DNA of 64,000 nucleotides from Ruminococcus sp. UBA6407 (GCA_002438605.1 DJPR01000005.1:26835-90834), one strand, 5' to 3'; shown: positions 1-8,053, counted from the first letter of the stretch. Made by a program: numbers and translations. Notes: generated by a model from the sequence alone, not told the origin.

Positions 1-2
1 TT

Positions 3-1556
3 GCCGCTACAAAGAAATATGGCAGCTATAATAATTTATTGACAGTCGGCAGAGTACAAACTCCAACTTTAAATCTTGTTGTTGAAAGAGAAAAAGCTAT
101 TAAAAATCATGTTAAAGAGCCATATTGGAAGCTCATATCCGTTTTTTCTTCTCAAAATGATAAGTTTGAAGCTGAATATGAACAAGGGAATTTTAAAAAC
201 GAATCAGAAGCAAATGCAGTTTTTGCTGAATGCAATGGAAAAAGCGGTATAGTGACATCACTTGAAACAAAACACAGAACCGAATCTGCACCGTTACTTT
301 ACAACGCTACTCAGCTGCAGATTGCAGCTAATAAAAGGTTTGGTTGGAATTCTTCCAAAACTGCCGAAGTAATGCAGTCACTTTATGAGAAAAAGCTTAT
401 GAGTTACCCTCGTACAAGTTCTGAGCATCTTACAGAAGCAATGATGCCTGAAGTTAAGCTGACAATTCAAAAGCTTTTAAACATGCCTGAATATTCTCAA
501 TACAGTATTGACACATGGTCTGAATTTACAAAGCGTCATTTTGACGATAAAAAGGTAGGAAGTCATCCTGCGATTATTCCGACTATGAACGTGCCTGAAA
601 ATTTAAGCTTTCTTTCTGATGATGAAAAAATGATTTATGATTTACTTGCCAAGTCACTTATCAGAATAATTTATCCTAAAGCATGCGTTGATGTTACAAT
701 GGTTTTGATTACAGTAAACAATAAGCACATTTTCAAGGCATCAGGCAGTATTATTGTTTCTGACGGATGGTATGCTGTGGATGCTCGCCCTGAAAAAAAG
801 AATGTACTGCCTGTTCTTAAAGAACATCAGGAGCTTGTCGGTAAATATACTTTGAAGAAAGGTGAAACAGAACCTCCAAAGCGGTATACAGAAGCAGAAT
901 TGCTTTCAGCAATGGAAACAGCAGGAAAAAGAATTGAGGATGAAGAAGCTCGTACTTTGATGAAGCTGCAAAAGAAAGGTCTGGGAACAGACGCAACAAG
1001 AGTTCCGACAATTAAGGCATTGTTTGATAAAGAATATATTGCACGAAAAGGAAAAAGCATTTATCCTACTAAAAAAGGAATGTTTATTATTGATGTATTT
1101 CCTGTAGCTGAACTTAAATCGGCTGAAATGACAGGAGAACTTGAAAAAACTCTTAACGATATTGCTCTTGGCAAATGTGATTACAATTTATTTATAGAAA
1201 ATATGAGAAATAAGGTGAAAGAGTGGTACTCCATTATTGCTCAGTCGTGCAATACTTCTTTTGTTTCAGAAAAAGAGCAGAAAATGATTTGTCCATTATG
1301 TCATAAGAAAATCAATATTTTTGATTGGGGATACAGTTGTTCAGGTTACAGGGATGGCTGCAAGTTCCATATTAACAAAACAATTGCAGGAAAAAGAATA
1401 ACTGATAACGCTGTTATTTTACTCTGTCAAAATGGAACTACAAATATAATTAAAGGGTTCAAAAGCAAGAATGGAAATGAATTTGATGCATATCTTGTCG
1501 TAGATAAGGAAAAACAGGAAGTCAGTTTTCGTTTTCCAGACAAACGTAAAAATTAA
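3..1556 (+). CDS. topB: DNA topoisomerase III-like (type IA), 5' end outside window
   Basis: This is the C-terminal part of a type IA topoisomerase, which relaxes and decatenates DNA through a single-strand break. The frame is open from the first bases and reads LLTVGRVQTPTLNLV, the conserved region after the TOPRIM domain; the active-site tyrosine motif SYPRTSSEHL is present (about residue 128 of the visible protein). The N-terminal TOPRIM domain must lie upstream of the window. Near the C-terminus a CPLC...C...C cluster (about nt 1290-1365) looks like a zinc ribbon. TopB-like proteins are common in conjugative elements, and the neighbouring TOPRIM/DUF3991 gene and helicase/methylase support that setting. 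A TTG at 39 is an internal codon, not a true start. Confidence 0.9.
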   Translation, partial: AATKKYGSYNNLLTVGRVQTPTLNLVVEREKAIKNHVKEPYWKLISVFSSQNDKFEAEYEQGNFKNESEANAVFAECNGKSGIVTSLETKHRTESAPLLYNATQLQIAANKRFGWNSSKTAEVMQSLYEKKLMSYPRTSSEHLTEAMMPEVKLTIQKLLNMPEYSQYSIDTWSEFTKRHFDDKKVGSHPAIIPTMNVPENLSFLSDDEKMIYDLLAKSLIRIIYPKACVDVTMVLITVNNKHIFKASGSIIVSDGWYAVDARPEKKNVLPVLKEHQELVGKYTLKKGETEPPKRYTEAELLSAMETAGKRIEDEEARTLMKLQKKGLGTDATRVPTIKALFDKEYIARKGKSIYPTKKGMFIIDVFPVAELKSAEMTGELEKTLNDIALGKCDYNLFIENMRNKVKEWYSIIAQSCNTSFVSEKEQKMICPLCHKKINIFDWGYSCSGYRDGCKFHINKTIAGKRITDNAVILLCQNGTTNIIKGFKSKNGNEFDAYLVVDKEKQEVSFRFPDKRKN

Positions 1557-1559
1557 AAA

Positions 1560-1576
1560 TGTGCTATAATAGCACA
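1560..1576. repeat. 17-bp palindrome, copy 1
   Basis: TGTGCTATAATAGCACA, a perfect inverted repeat (7-bp arms) four bases after the topB stop. It contains TGCTATAAT, an extended -10 hexamer, and could be a promoter/operator for the next gene or a weak terminator. Confidence 0.75.
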
Positions 1577-1595
1577 TTGGGGAAAGGAATATAAA

Positions 1596-1898
1596 ATGGC
1601 TAATGATAAGAAAGATTATTATAAATTCTTTGATGATTTCTTAAAGGAACAATCCCAAGATAAGTACGTTGTCATAAGTAAGGCTGATAATAACGGCAAT
1701 TATGCAATGTTCATGTATGTAAAAGAAAATGAGAAGTATTTATGTGGAGGGCATATTGGGTTGTTCAATTCAAGTACAAATTTTTCGCCTATTTCATTTG
1801 TAGAATTATTTAAGCTCATGGAATATATCCAAAATCATAATATTGAGATACGGTTTACTGATCGATTTTATCGATTTCAAGAAAAGAAGGGTGATTAA
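1596..1898 (+). CDS. Hypothetical 100-aa ICE protein
   Basis: A small soluble protein with no signal peptide or membrane segment. The start is supported by a GGGAAAGGA ribosome site about 7 nt upstream. The sequence is acidic and aromatic-rich (residues 6-14 DYYKFFDDF) with no family motif I recognise. It sits 40 bp after topB, separated from it by the palindrome at 1560, so it may be part of the topB transcript or have its own extended -10 promoter. Its role in the ICE is unknown. Confidence 0.7.
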   Translation: MANDKKDYYKFFDDFLKEQSQDKYVVISKADNNGNYAMFMYVKENEKYLCGGHIGLFNSSTNFSPISFVELFKLMEYIQNHNIEIRFTDRFYRFQEKKGD

Positions 1899-1993
1899 TT
1901 TGAATCAGCGTGTAAAAATAATCTGTTTAGAAGAAAAGAATGCCAAATATTTACAAAAGGAGATGTGTTGATTAGAATTACTGATAAAGATAA

Positions 1994-2022
1994 TTGACAT
2001 GAAAAATTCAAAATGATATAAT
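1994..2022 (+). promoter_or_regulatory. Sigma-A promoter for the 2034 gene
   Basis: TTGACA (1994-1999), a 17-bp spacer and TATAAT (2017-2022): a perfect consensus. The -10 abuts the GGAGG ribosome site (2023-2027), so a normal start point near 2029 would leave the site out of the mRNA. Confidence 0.75.
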
Positions 2023-2033
2023 GGAGGAAACAT

Positions 2034-2273
2034 ATGAATAATTTACCGAAAAAAGCTGAATTAACAGGTGAAGCAGAAGAAATTCATTGTGATAATTGCA
2101 GTGAAGAATACTTATTCCATTTAAAAGATACGGTTCATGAATTCAGCATAGGTTTAGTTGATATACTTGAATGCTTACATTTTGCTGAACAACAGAAAGC
2201 TGTACCAAGCTTACCTCCGGAATGGTGGATAAGTATTGAAAAGAGATTTCCTGATTTTGCAAGGAGAGAATAA
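2034..2273 (+). CDS. Hypothetical 79-aa ICE protein
   Basis: A small acidic protein of unknown function. ATG at 2034 follows GGAGG with a 6-nt gap. One CDNC pair (residues 19-22) could be half of a metal site, but no second pair is seen. It ends directly against the next gene (stop 2271-2273, next ATG 2274), and the GGAGA just before that ATG indicates translational coupling. It is driven by the consensus promoter at 1994-2022. Confidence 0.7.
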   Translation: MNNLPKKAELTGEAEEIHCDNCSEEYLFHLKDTVHEFSIGLVDILECLHFAEQQKAVPSLPPEWWISIEKRFPDFARRE

Positions 2274-3185
2274 ATGAAAACATTTAAACTCAGAACCGGA
2301 AACAACAAAATCCATACAATTCGAAAAGACATATTTGAATACGAAACACAGCAACAACCACCATATTATGTTTATGGTGAAAAAAATGAATTATCACAGT
2401 ACGCTGTATGTCCTGCCTGTGATAACCCAATTCAAATAATCGGACTTTATAAGCCTATAAAGGACGGCAGAAGCTGCTATGGTAAGCACCATTTAAACAG
2501 CATTTCAGGATTAGCAGTGTATAATCAGCAGGCATACGATTACTGTCCTTATTCACGAAATCGTTTTGATGTTAATGAAAATTCAAGAAAAGAGCGATTG
2601 ACAGATTATGAGAGAAAAATATATGATTTGATGAGAGAGCAATTTGACAGAGTAATTTATGTTCTGTCAAAAGCGATTGATATTAAAATCCTTCCGTCAG
2701 CTGCCAGAAGAATGCTTGAAACATATGTAAATGGGCATGGTTGGCTTTATTCATGGTCAACACTTAACAATCTTCCTTATGTATTAGGACATCTTACATG
2801 GTCTAAGACATTATATGGTCAGCCTGTATTAAGGAATAGTCATCTATATGAAGCAATAAGATTGAAGTGTCCCTCTGTTGAATTTACTCCTCATAATTAT
2901 TATAATGATTATGATATTATTACCAAAAAGGAAAACGGAGCATACATTGATTTGAATTATTGTATTATAAATCATAAACGTAATATCATCGATGACCAAA
3001 ATGTAGAAACCATGCAGCTTCTTGTAACAAATGGACACGGTGATAATGCAGAAATTGTATTTCAAAAGCAGCTTGAAATAGATGAGGCTTATTTCCTTAA
3101 TCTTATAAACCTGCCGGAAGATAGGAGTTATCGGAACGAAACACTTATTAATATATCAGCAGAGCTGATGCAGCCACTGATATAA
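2274..3185 (+). CDS. Hypothetical 303-aa ICE protein with CxxC motif
   Basis: A 303-residue protein with no signal peptide or membrane helix. A CPACD motif lies near residue 44, followed by a spaced CYGKHH segment near 64-69 and CPYSRNRF near 89, which together suggest a zinc-binding N-terminal module. The rest gives no recognisable enzyme motif. It is cotranscribed with the preceding 79-aa gene with no gap, and the operon ends at the hairpin at 3204-3240. I infer an ICE-specific accessory or DNA-processing role; the function is not known. Confidence 0.7.
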   Translation: MKTFKLRTGNNKIHTIRKDIFEYETQQQPPYYVYGEKNELSQYAVCPACDNPIQIIGLYKPIKDGRSCYGKHHLNSISGLAVYNQQAYDYCPYSRNRFDVNENSRKERLTDYERKIYDLMREQFDRVIYVLSKAIDIKILPSAARRMLETYVNGHGWLYSWSTLNNLPYVLGHLTWSKTLYGQPVLRNSHLYEAIRLKCPSVEFTPHNYYNDYDIITKKENGAYIDLNYCIINHKRNIIDDQNVETMQLLVTNGHGDNAEIVFQKQLEIDEAYFLNLINLPEDRSYRNETLINISAELMQPLI

Positions 3186-3203
3186 ATAACAGAATACACA
3201 TAT

Positions 3204-3240
3204 AAAAGCACGATATTCACGAATATGGTGCTTTTTGTTT
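3204..3240 (+). terminator. Rho-independent terminator
   Basis: AGCAC / ATATTC arms pair with GAATAT / GTGCT around a short loop, preceded by A-rich and followed by T-rich sequence (CTTTTTGTTTTT). It lies 19 bp after the stop of the 303-aa gene. Confidence 0.75.
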
Positions 3241-3265
3241 TTCCAATTGTAAGCCTATTGTTTTT

Positions 3266-3284
3266 TACCTAAAAAGCTTAGGTA
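3266..3284. repeat. Inverted repeat, possible operator
   Basis: TACCTAA AAAGC TTAGGTA, a perfect 7-bp-arm palindrome 70 bp upstream of the TOPRIM gene. It may be a regulator site or RNA hairpin in the leader of that gene. Confidence 0.45.
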
Positions 3285-3353
3285 ACAAGTGCGTGTAAAC
3301 CCTTGCTGAATGTAAGGTTTTACCCGACTAATTATATTGTAACAGGAGGTCAT

Positions 3354-4337
3354 ATGCACATAACAAGAGAACAAAAAGTAGCAGCTAATCAAACAGACCT
3401 TGTTGATTATCTCAGCAAAAAAGGATACGAACTAAAGAAAATGGGAACGTGCTACAAAATAAAAATCAGGCGAAAGTTTCCGGGAGATATGTCAAGCTTA
3501 TCAATATTTGAAAACCGCCGAGGGTGGAAACGTTGGAGTACAGGTGAGCATGGCGGTGATGCAATTTCATTCCTTGAGAAAAATATGGGTATGAGCTTTC
3601 AGGAGGCTGTTATTGAGCTTATCGGCGGACAGACATTTTCAAATACAACGCCGAAACCATCGCCAATATCCAATAAAACGAATAATTCAAAAAAGACGTT
3701 GGAACTTCCGCAGAAATGTGACGGAAAGTTCTCACGTCTTTTTGCATATCTGAATAAAACAAGAATGATTGATGCAAATATCATAAGTAAAATGATAAGT
3801 GACAAAATGATTTATCAGGATATTCACAATAATGTTGTTTTCGTAGGCTACAACGAGCAAAACAAAGCTGCATTTGCCTGTGTGCGTGGAACTAACACAA
3901 GTAAGCCGTTTAAGGGTGACTGTGACGGGAGTGATAAAAAGTATGCTTTTTCAATTGAGGGAACAAATAAAAGCAAACTGTATATCTTTGAAGCTCCAAT
4001 TGATTTGCTGAGTCATGCAACACTTACAAACAAATTTATAAAAAATGAAAAAGCATGGACTGTGCATTCAAGACTCTGCCTTGCAGGAACATCAGACGTT
4101 GCTTTGGAACAGTACCTTAAAACTCATCCCGATATAAAGGAACTGCATTTTTTCCTTGATAATGATGCTGCAGGACGTTCGGCTGCTGAAAAACACTGTA
4201 AAAAGTATTCTGAAAAAGGCTTTGTTACGTTTAATCACTGTCCAAAATACAATGACGTTAATGAGGAGCTTGTAGCCTTCATAACTCACAAACCTCCGCC
4301 CAATACCGTTCCAAAGCATAAAGGTATGAAAACTTGA
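3354..4337 (+). CDS. DUF3991/TOPRIM-domain protein (ICE primase-like)
   Basis: A 327-residue protein resembling the DUF3991 plus TOPRIM proteins of conjugative elements, which are primase-like. The N-terminal half has the short zinc-finger-like/DUF3991 region ending in FLEKNMGMSFQEAVIELIGG; the C-terminal half has a TOPRIM core: an acidic Glu in IFEAPIDLLS and the DxD-type FLDNDAAGR near residue 270. I chose ATG 3354 over the upstream in-frame start at 3303 because GGAGG precedes it by 7 nt. The gene is followed by a palindrome shared with other ICE genes and converges on the next gene. A likely role is priming or processing of transferred single-stranded DNA. Confidence 0.75.
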   Translation: MHITREQKVAANQTDLVDYLSKKGYELKKMGTCYKIKIRRKFPGDMSSLSIFENRRGWKRWSTGEHGGDAISFLEKNMGMSFQEAVIELIGGQTFSNTTPKPSPISNKTNNSKKTLELPQKCDGKFSRLFAYLNKTRMIDANIISKMISDKMIYQDIHNNVVFVGYNEQNKAAFACVRGTNTSKPFKGDCDGSDKKYAFSIEGTNKSKLYIFEAPIDLLSHATLTNKFIKNEKAWTVHSRLCLAGTSDVALEQYLKTHPDIKELHFFLDNDAAGRSAAEKHCKKYSEKGFVTFNHCPKYNDVNEELVAFITHKPPPNTVPKHKGMKT

Positions 4338-4344
4338 AATAAAA

Positions 4345-4361
4345 TGTGCTATAATAGCACA
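4345..4361. repeat. 17-bp palindrome, copy 2
   Basis: TGTGCTATAATAGCACA flanked by AAAA on one side and TTTT on the other, in the gap between two convergent genes. In this copy the layout fits a bidirectional terminator better than a promoter. Confidence 0.75.
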
Positions 4362-4364
4362 TTT

Positions 4365-5135
4365 TTATTCAGTAGCAAACTTATAAATAATGTTTTTCTT
4401 TTGAGAAATAGTGCATTTTACATTGTATTTGGATTCTGTTTCCCATATCTCGAAAACAGCAATTGCGTGATTTGCAAAGGTATTATTATATGTTTCGAGG
4501 ATATATTCTACAATTTCAGATAGTTGTTTCGGATCTAAAGAAACAGCAACATTCAATTTGACGGTTTTTCCGTTTTTAGTTTTAGTGGTTACATACATAT
4601 ACAAGATATTGCTTTTATCATCAAACCTATAAGTATGACCGACAACCAACCTAAGTCCGTTAAAGCCTTCAAAATTGGAAGCAAACAGCAAGTTACGTTC
4701 ATCAATAATTATATCATTAACAGTTATACCGTCCTTGTATTCAGTGGATAGTCTATTAGAAATACAAAAGTTCAATAATTGTTTAGGGGTTGTTATTCGA
4801 TGAACCGTTGTTTTAGCGTTTTTATTATTAGAACCCGTAGAAGTGCTTTGAGCTGTATTTTTATTCGCTGTATGCTCATAGATTTCAAATAAATCGGCTT
4901 TTACCATATCAGCATTATCTATATAGTTGCTGCTGAATAAGGTATATGGACAGCCTTTTATATGTGGTGTTGTTTTCTTCCTCGCAAAATGCTTGGAAAC
5001 AATCCCACTGTTAAGCCCTTTTACAGAGAATTCAGCTTTACATTCAGGATTTAAGCATTTAAAAGTATCCGAGAGATCTACAACATCATCAATACTTATT
5101 TTATCGCGTTTTTTTATAGAATATGCTTCAAACAT
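4365..5135 (-). CDS. Hypothetical 256-aa protein with zinc-finger-like N-terminus
   Basis: An unrecognised protein on the opposite strand to its neighbours. The N-terminus has CLNPECKAEF near residue 27 and HIKGCPY near 58, a spaced Cys/His set with FARKK between them, reminiscent of the N-terminal zinc module of CoiA-type proteins but too short to assign. A Ser/Thr/Asn-rich linker (about residues 90-110) separates this from a C-terminal domain that ends in an alternating hydrophobic pattern. ATG is preceded by GGAGG (TGGAGGTAACA). It diverges from the 133-aa gene at 5164 with about 28 bp between the starts, so the two probably share a control region. Confidence 0.65.
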   Translation of the reverse strand: MFEAYSIKKRDKISIDDVVDLSDTFKCLNPECKAEFSVKGLNSGIVSKHFARKKTTPHIKGCPYTLFSSNYIDNADMVKADLFEIYEHTANKNTAQSTSTGSNNKNAKTTVHRITTPKQLLNFCISNRLSTEYKDGITVNDIIIDERNLLFASNFEGFNGLRLVVGHTYRFDDKSNILYMYVTTKTKNGKTVKLNVAVSLDPKQLSEIVEYILETYNNTFANHAIAVFEIWETESKYNVKCTISQKKNIIYKFATE

Positions 5136-5163
5136 TGTTACCTCCAGTGAAAGGGTGATTATT

Positions 5164-5565
5164 ATGATAAATGATATGGCTGTAATATCAAAAGAACTAA
5201 ATCAGCTTGGGTATATAACATCTTTAGTTCATGATAATGATAGCAGCATATTATTGTTTTATAAGGACAGCTCAGAAGCAGCAATCATTTTCGGTATAGC
5301 TCAATTAAAAGCGTTAGGAGATATTTCCATAGGAAATATAATGATTATTCATGATGAACGTCCTATCTTAACCTACGATAGCATTTTAAAGGAAAACACT
5401 TATTCTTTTAATGCGATTTTGGAAGCGATAAAGGATGTTGAACATGGCGTTAATAAGAACTACAGTGAAGATTACATTAGTAAAGAAATGCTGTTGAATG
5501 AAAAATTCAAATATCCAGACGAAATAATACAACGATTTATATCCACAAATAATTATACTCCGTAA
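5164..5565 (+). CDS. Hypothetical 133-aa ICE protein
   Basis: A small acidic soluble protein without known motifs. The open frame extends upstream through the divergent gene, but ATG 5164 has an AAAGGGTG ribosome site at a good distance and the upstream part is only the shadow of that gene. It is followed after 20 bp by an XRE-type regulator, probably in the same transcript. Confidence 0.6.
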   Translation: MINDMAVISKELNQLGYITSLVHDNDSSILLFYKDSSEAAIIFGIAQLKALGDISIGNIMIIHDERPILTYDSILKENTYSFNAILEAIKDVEHGVNKNYSEDYISKEMLLNEKFKYPDEIIQRFISTNNYTP

Positions 5566-5585
5566 AATAGCGGAAATCAAGGGAG

Positions 5586-5831
5586 ATGATAAGTATAAAC
5601 CGAGAAGAAATAATAGCAAATCTGATAAGCAACATAAATACAGCTTGCAAAGAGCGAAATATGTCTATAAATGAGTTCTGCCGCAAATGCAACGTCCATA
5701 AAAGCGTTATGAATAACCTTAAAAGAAACAGTATTCCTGCTGTGGATATATTAGTAAATATTGCAATATTCCTTAATATTTTGGTGGACGATCTTATAGG
5801 ACTTACTGAACAGCTTAAGAATAAGCAATAA
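5586..5831 (+). CDS. XRE-family helix-turn-helix regulator, 81 aa
   Basis: A one-domain DNA-binding protein. The stretch INEFCRKCNVHKSVMNNLKR (about residues 29-48) is the helix-turn-helix, followed by the typical LVNIAIFLNILVDDLIG. Cro/CI-like regulators of this size commonly control ICE excision or transfer genes. The annotated ATG lies very close to its GGGAG, so the exact start is not certain. Its stop is followed within 4 bp by the recurrent ICE palindrome (5836), a possible target or terminator. Confidence 0.75.
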   Translation: MISINREEIIANLISNINTACKERNMSINEFCRKCNVHKSVMNNLKRNSIPAVDILVNIAIFLNILVDDLIGLTEQLKNKQ

Positions 5832-5903
5832 AAATTATGCTATAATAGCACAATTTGAAGAAAAATAACCGCTGCCATTTGACAACGGTTATCTGTTATT
5901 CAT
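5823..5903. repeat. Direct repeat A, copy 1 (with palindrome copy 3)
   Basis: About 80 bp holding the palindrome TATGCTATAATAGCACA (5836-5852) and a hairpin with arms ATAACCG / CGGTTAT (5866-5893). It matches 7083-7165 closely. Its last bases form the final two codons and stop of vapC, so the repeat edge and the vapBC insertion edge coincide. Confidence 0.75.
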
Positions 5904-6294
5904 ACCAATCTTTAAGTTTTAAGTCAGGAACACGTTCAAATTCTCTGGTATTATGCGTAACGACGGTTAATTCTTCTGATTTCGCATGAGCGGAGATAAG
6001 CATATCCATTGTTCCGATCGGTGTTCCCTTTTTACGTAAATAAGCACGAATTTTACCATATTCCTCAGCTGCACCTGTATCAAAAGGAAGAACCTCAACG
6101 ATTGAGAGAAATTTCATGAGTGCAATAGAATTCTTCTCAGGTGCAGTACTGGCTTTTACTCCGTACTCAAGCTCGGCAAGAGTAATGGACGAGATTGCAA
6201 GTCCTTCTTCCCAATTTTCTTTTATTTTGGCAAGAACGCTCTCGTTTTTCTTCTGAGCATATATGCACATATTAGTATCGAGCATATACTTCAT
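5896..6294 (-). CDS. vapC: VapC-type PIN-domain toxin
   Basis: A 132-residue PIN-domain ribonuclease, toxin of a type II system; VapC proteins cleave tRNA or rRNA sites. The acidic catalytic set is visible: D6 in MLDTN, E41 in SSITLAELEYG, a later D in TPIGTMDMLISAHA, and the C-terminal VVTHNTREFERVPDL. Length is normal. It overlaps vapB by an ATGA junction, so translation is coupled. The final codons lie in direct repeat A, suggesting that the module was inserted there. Confidence 0.9.
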   Translation of the reverse strand: MKYMLDTNMCIYAQKKNESVLAKIKENWEEGLAISSITLAELEYGVKASTAPEKNSIALMKFLSIVEVLPFDTGAAEEYGKIRAYLRKKGTPIGTMDMLISAHAKSEELTVVTHNTREFERVPDLKLKDWYE

Positions 6295-6530
6295 AATGAT
6301 TCTCTCTCCTCTTGATACTCATTATCATGTCTTGATTGAAGTGCGTCAAAATAGTCATCAGTAAAGTCGTTAATGCCCTCTAAAAAAGTTTCCCATGCTT
6401 TGTCCTTTGGCACAAGCATTAAGGAAGAACCGATTTTCTGGACATATACTTCTGTGCCGCTAAAGCGAACTTCTTTAGGTAAACGAACTGCCTGACTGCT
6501 GCCGTTGGCAAATAATTTTGCTGTTAACAT
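6291..6530 (-). CDS. vapB: VapB-type AbrB/MazE-fold antitoxin
   Basis: A 79-residue antitoxin with an N-terminal SpoVT/AbrB swapped-hairpin DNA-binding domain (LFANGSSQAVRLPKEVRF) and an acidic C-terminal tail that would wrap the toxin (DFTDDYFDAL). I chose ATG 6530 rather than TTG 6539 because GGAG is 9 nt upstream of the former. It is the first gene of the vapBC operon and would autoregulate through the palindrome overlapping its promoter. Confidence 0.88.
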   Translation of the reverse strand: MLTAKLFANGSSQAVRLPKEVRFSGTEVYVQKIGSSLMLVPKDKAWETFLEGINDFTDDYFDALQSRHDNEYQEERESL

Positions 6531-6551
6531 TACGATCAACTCCTTCCACTT

Positions 6552-6582
6552 AAAGTATATACTATAGTATATACTTTGTCAA
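6552..6582 (-). promoter_or_regulatory. vapBC promoter and operator palindrome
   Basis: On the minus strand, TTGACA (6577-6582), 17 bp and TATACT (6554-6559). A perfect 26-bp palindrome with arms AAAGTATATACTA (6552-6577) covers the -10 and most of the spacer, as expected for autorepression by VapBC. Confidence 0.8.
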
Positions 6583-6586
6583 GAGA

Positions 6587-6892
6587 GTTTATACATAATT
6601 AAATAATATATAGAAAGAGGTGTTAATTTGAGTAATATAAAGTTATCCAATAAGATATTTGAACTCGGCTTGACTTCAAAGGAACTGAGCATATATGCTT
6701 ACCTTTGCAGTTTGCCGAATGATTATCCAATGCTTAGCGGAACTGCCGTTAAGGTGAAGCAGTCTACAATAGCTCAAAAATGCGGAATAAAGTCAGTCCA
6801 GACAGTCGCAAAGGTAATTAATAGTCTTGCTGAGGAAGGGCTTGTAATACCACTTAAACGCTCTGTGAAAGACAATGGCTATAAAGGTACAT
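6587..6892. repeat. Direct repeat B, copy 1
   Basis: A 306-bp segment, nearly identical to 7166-7471, covering the leader and first ~88 codons of a winged-helix gene. Confidence 0.85.
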
Positions 6893-6900
6893 CATTATGA
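6628..6900 (+). pseudogene. Truncated copy of winged-helix protein (90 aa)
   Basis: The first 88 residues match the protein at 7207 with two substitutions, then the frame diverges and stops, so the second half (a second winged helix) is missing. TTG start with AGAGGTG upstream, as in the full copy. The remaining part retains a whole N-terminal wHTH (LTSKELSIYAYLCSLP...QSTIAQKCGIKSVQTVAKVI), so a shortened DNA-binding protein could still be made. The stop overlaps the next start as ATGA. Confidence 0.75.
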
Positions 6901-7085
6901 TTAAAAGATGGATTGTAGAATATTCAACTACTGATAATTTTTTTAAAGAGAATGAGTATTTTTTGGAAATAAGAAAAGAGTTCAAAAGCGAACTTGCAGC
7001 AGTTTCTTTTATAAATGACTTAAAGAAGTCAGATGCAAAAGAAAAAGTCCAAAGAAAGATAAGTTTTTATTACTTTGGTGATTAA
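6897..7085 (+). CDS. Hypothetical 62-aa protein
   Basis: A small charged protein (MIKRWIVEYSTT...) coupled by ATGA overlap to the truncated winged-helix gene. No recognised motif. It ends just before direct repeat A copy 2 and has no counterpart after repeat B copy 2, so it came with the truncating event. Confidence 0.5.
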   Translation: MIKRWIVEYSTTDNFFKENEYFLEIRKEFKSELAAVSFINDLKKSDAKEKVQRKISFYYFGD

Positions 7086-7165
7086 GCAATAAAAATTGTG
7101 CTATGATAGCACAATTTAAAATGAAATAACCGCTGCCATTATGACAACGGTTATCTGTTATTCAT
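7083..7165. repeat. Direct repeat A, copy 2 (with palindrome copy 4)
   Basis: Matches 5823-5903. Contains TGTGCTATGATAGCACA (7097-7113, one change in the core) and the ATAACCG / CGGTTAT hairpin, which could terminate transcription. Here repeat A runs straight into repeat B with no insert. Confidence 0.75.
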
Positions 7166-7471
7166 GTTTATACATAATTAAATAATATATAGAAAGAGGT
7201 GTTAATTTGAGTAATATAAAATTATCCAATAAGATATTTGAACTCGGCTTGACTTCAAAGGAATTGAGCATATATGCTTACCTTTGCAGTTTACCAAATG
7301 ATTATCCAATGTTTAGCGGAACTGCCATTAAGGTGAAGCAATCTACAATAGCTCAAAAGTGCGGAATAAAGTCAGTCCAGACAGTCGCAAAGGTAATTAA
7401 TAGTCTTGCTGAAGAAGGTCTTGTAATACCACTTAAACGCTCTGTGAAAGACAATGGCTATAAAGGTACAT
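7166..7471. repeat. Direct repeat B, copy 2
   Basis: 306 bp, near-identical to 6587-6892. Together with repeat A copy 2 it shows the uninterrupted A-B junction. Confidence 0.85.
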
Positions 7472-7932
7472 ATATATATGAAGTAAAGAAGCTGCCTGTA
7501 AATGACAGCTTCTTTTTTGTTGAAAGACGTGTATTCGGCAAACTTGTTCCACGTCAGCTTACAGTTTACCTTTTTCTCTGCAAGAGCTTCAGCATAAGGC
7601 TTATGGACAGCTGGAACAGTTACAATGATATAGCGGAACAAACAGGCATGAAAAGAGAAACTGTTGTAAAAACTGTTTCAGAGCTTGAAGATATGAAGCT
7701 TATTGTTAAAAGCAAAAGAAAGTCCAAAGACAACAAGCGTGTGTACGTCGACAATCACTATCAAATTATTTTTTATGTTCAAGGGACATTTAAGGGCAAA
7801 AAAATAGTACGACTGCACTCACGATGCAGTCGCACAAGCAGTTTGTATTTAAACAAACCCCAGAACCATAATTATAATAACACAAAAGTTATAAAATGTC
7901 AAGTGGTTTTTTTAGTCAGGGGTAGTCCTTAA
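7207..7932 (+). CDS. Two-domain winged-helix DNA-binding protein
   Basis: A 241-residue protein with two similar winged-helix units: residues about 13-80 (SKELSIYAYL...STIAQKCGIKSVQTVAKVI) and about 108-175 (RQLTVYLFLC...DIAEQTGMKRETVVKTVSEL). This double layout resembles replication-initiator or regulator proteins of mobile elements. TTG start, AAAGAGGTG ribosome site. The last ~45 residues are basic and low quality, and the DNA there encodes an opposite-strand promoter and hairpin, so the functional protein may end earlier or the tail may be recent. Confidence 0.7.
   Translation: MSNIKLSNKIFELGLTSKELSIYAYLCSLPNDYPMFSGTAIKVKQSTIAQKCGIKSVQTVAKVINSLAEEGLVIPLKRSVKDNGYKGTYIYEVKKLPVNDSFFFVERRVFGKLVPRQLTVYLFLCKSFSIRLMDSWNSYNDIAEQTGMKRETVVKTVSELEDMKLIVKSKRKSKDNKRVYVDNHYQIIFYVQGTFKGKKIVRLHSRCSRTSSLYLNKPQNHNYNNTKVIKCQVVFLVRGSP
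7798..7867 (-). ncRNA. Candidate antisense small RNA
   Basis: On the minus strand a promoter (7874-7902) is followed within about 70 nt by a perfect 8-bp hairpin, CGACTGCA / TGCAGTCG (7810-7832), and then a run of T, the form of an intrinsic terminator. A second small hairpin (GTTTG / CAAAC) lies in the 5' half. The RNA would be antisense to the 3' end of the winged-helix gene. Confidence 0.5.
7874..7902 (-). promoter_or_regulatory. Promoter of antisense small RNA
   Basis: TTGACA (7897-7902), 17-bp spacer, TATTAT (7874-7879) on the minus strand. Confidence 0.55.
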
Positions 7933-8053
7933 AATTAAAGTCTATTTTAAATACCCAAATATTATTACATTTGGATAATAAAAAAAGATATTATTCTACA
8001 TTAAGTATAATAGTAATTATAGGGCTGATGTTTAATTTTACATAATCAAAGTT

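Noticed and set aside
1900..1971. TTG-started 23-codon frame after the 100-aa gene
   Set aside because: A possible ribosome site exists, but length and composition give no support beyond chance; it may be a gene remnant.
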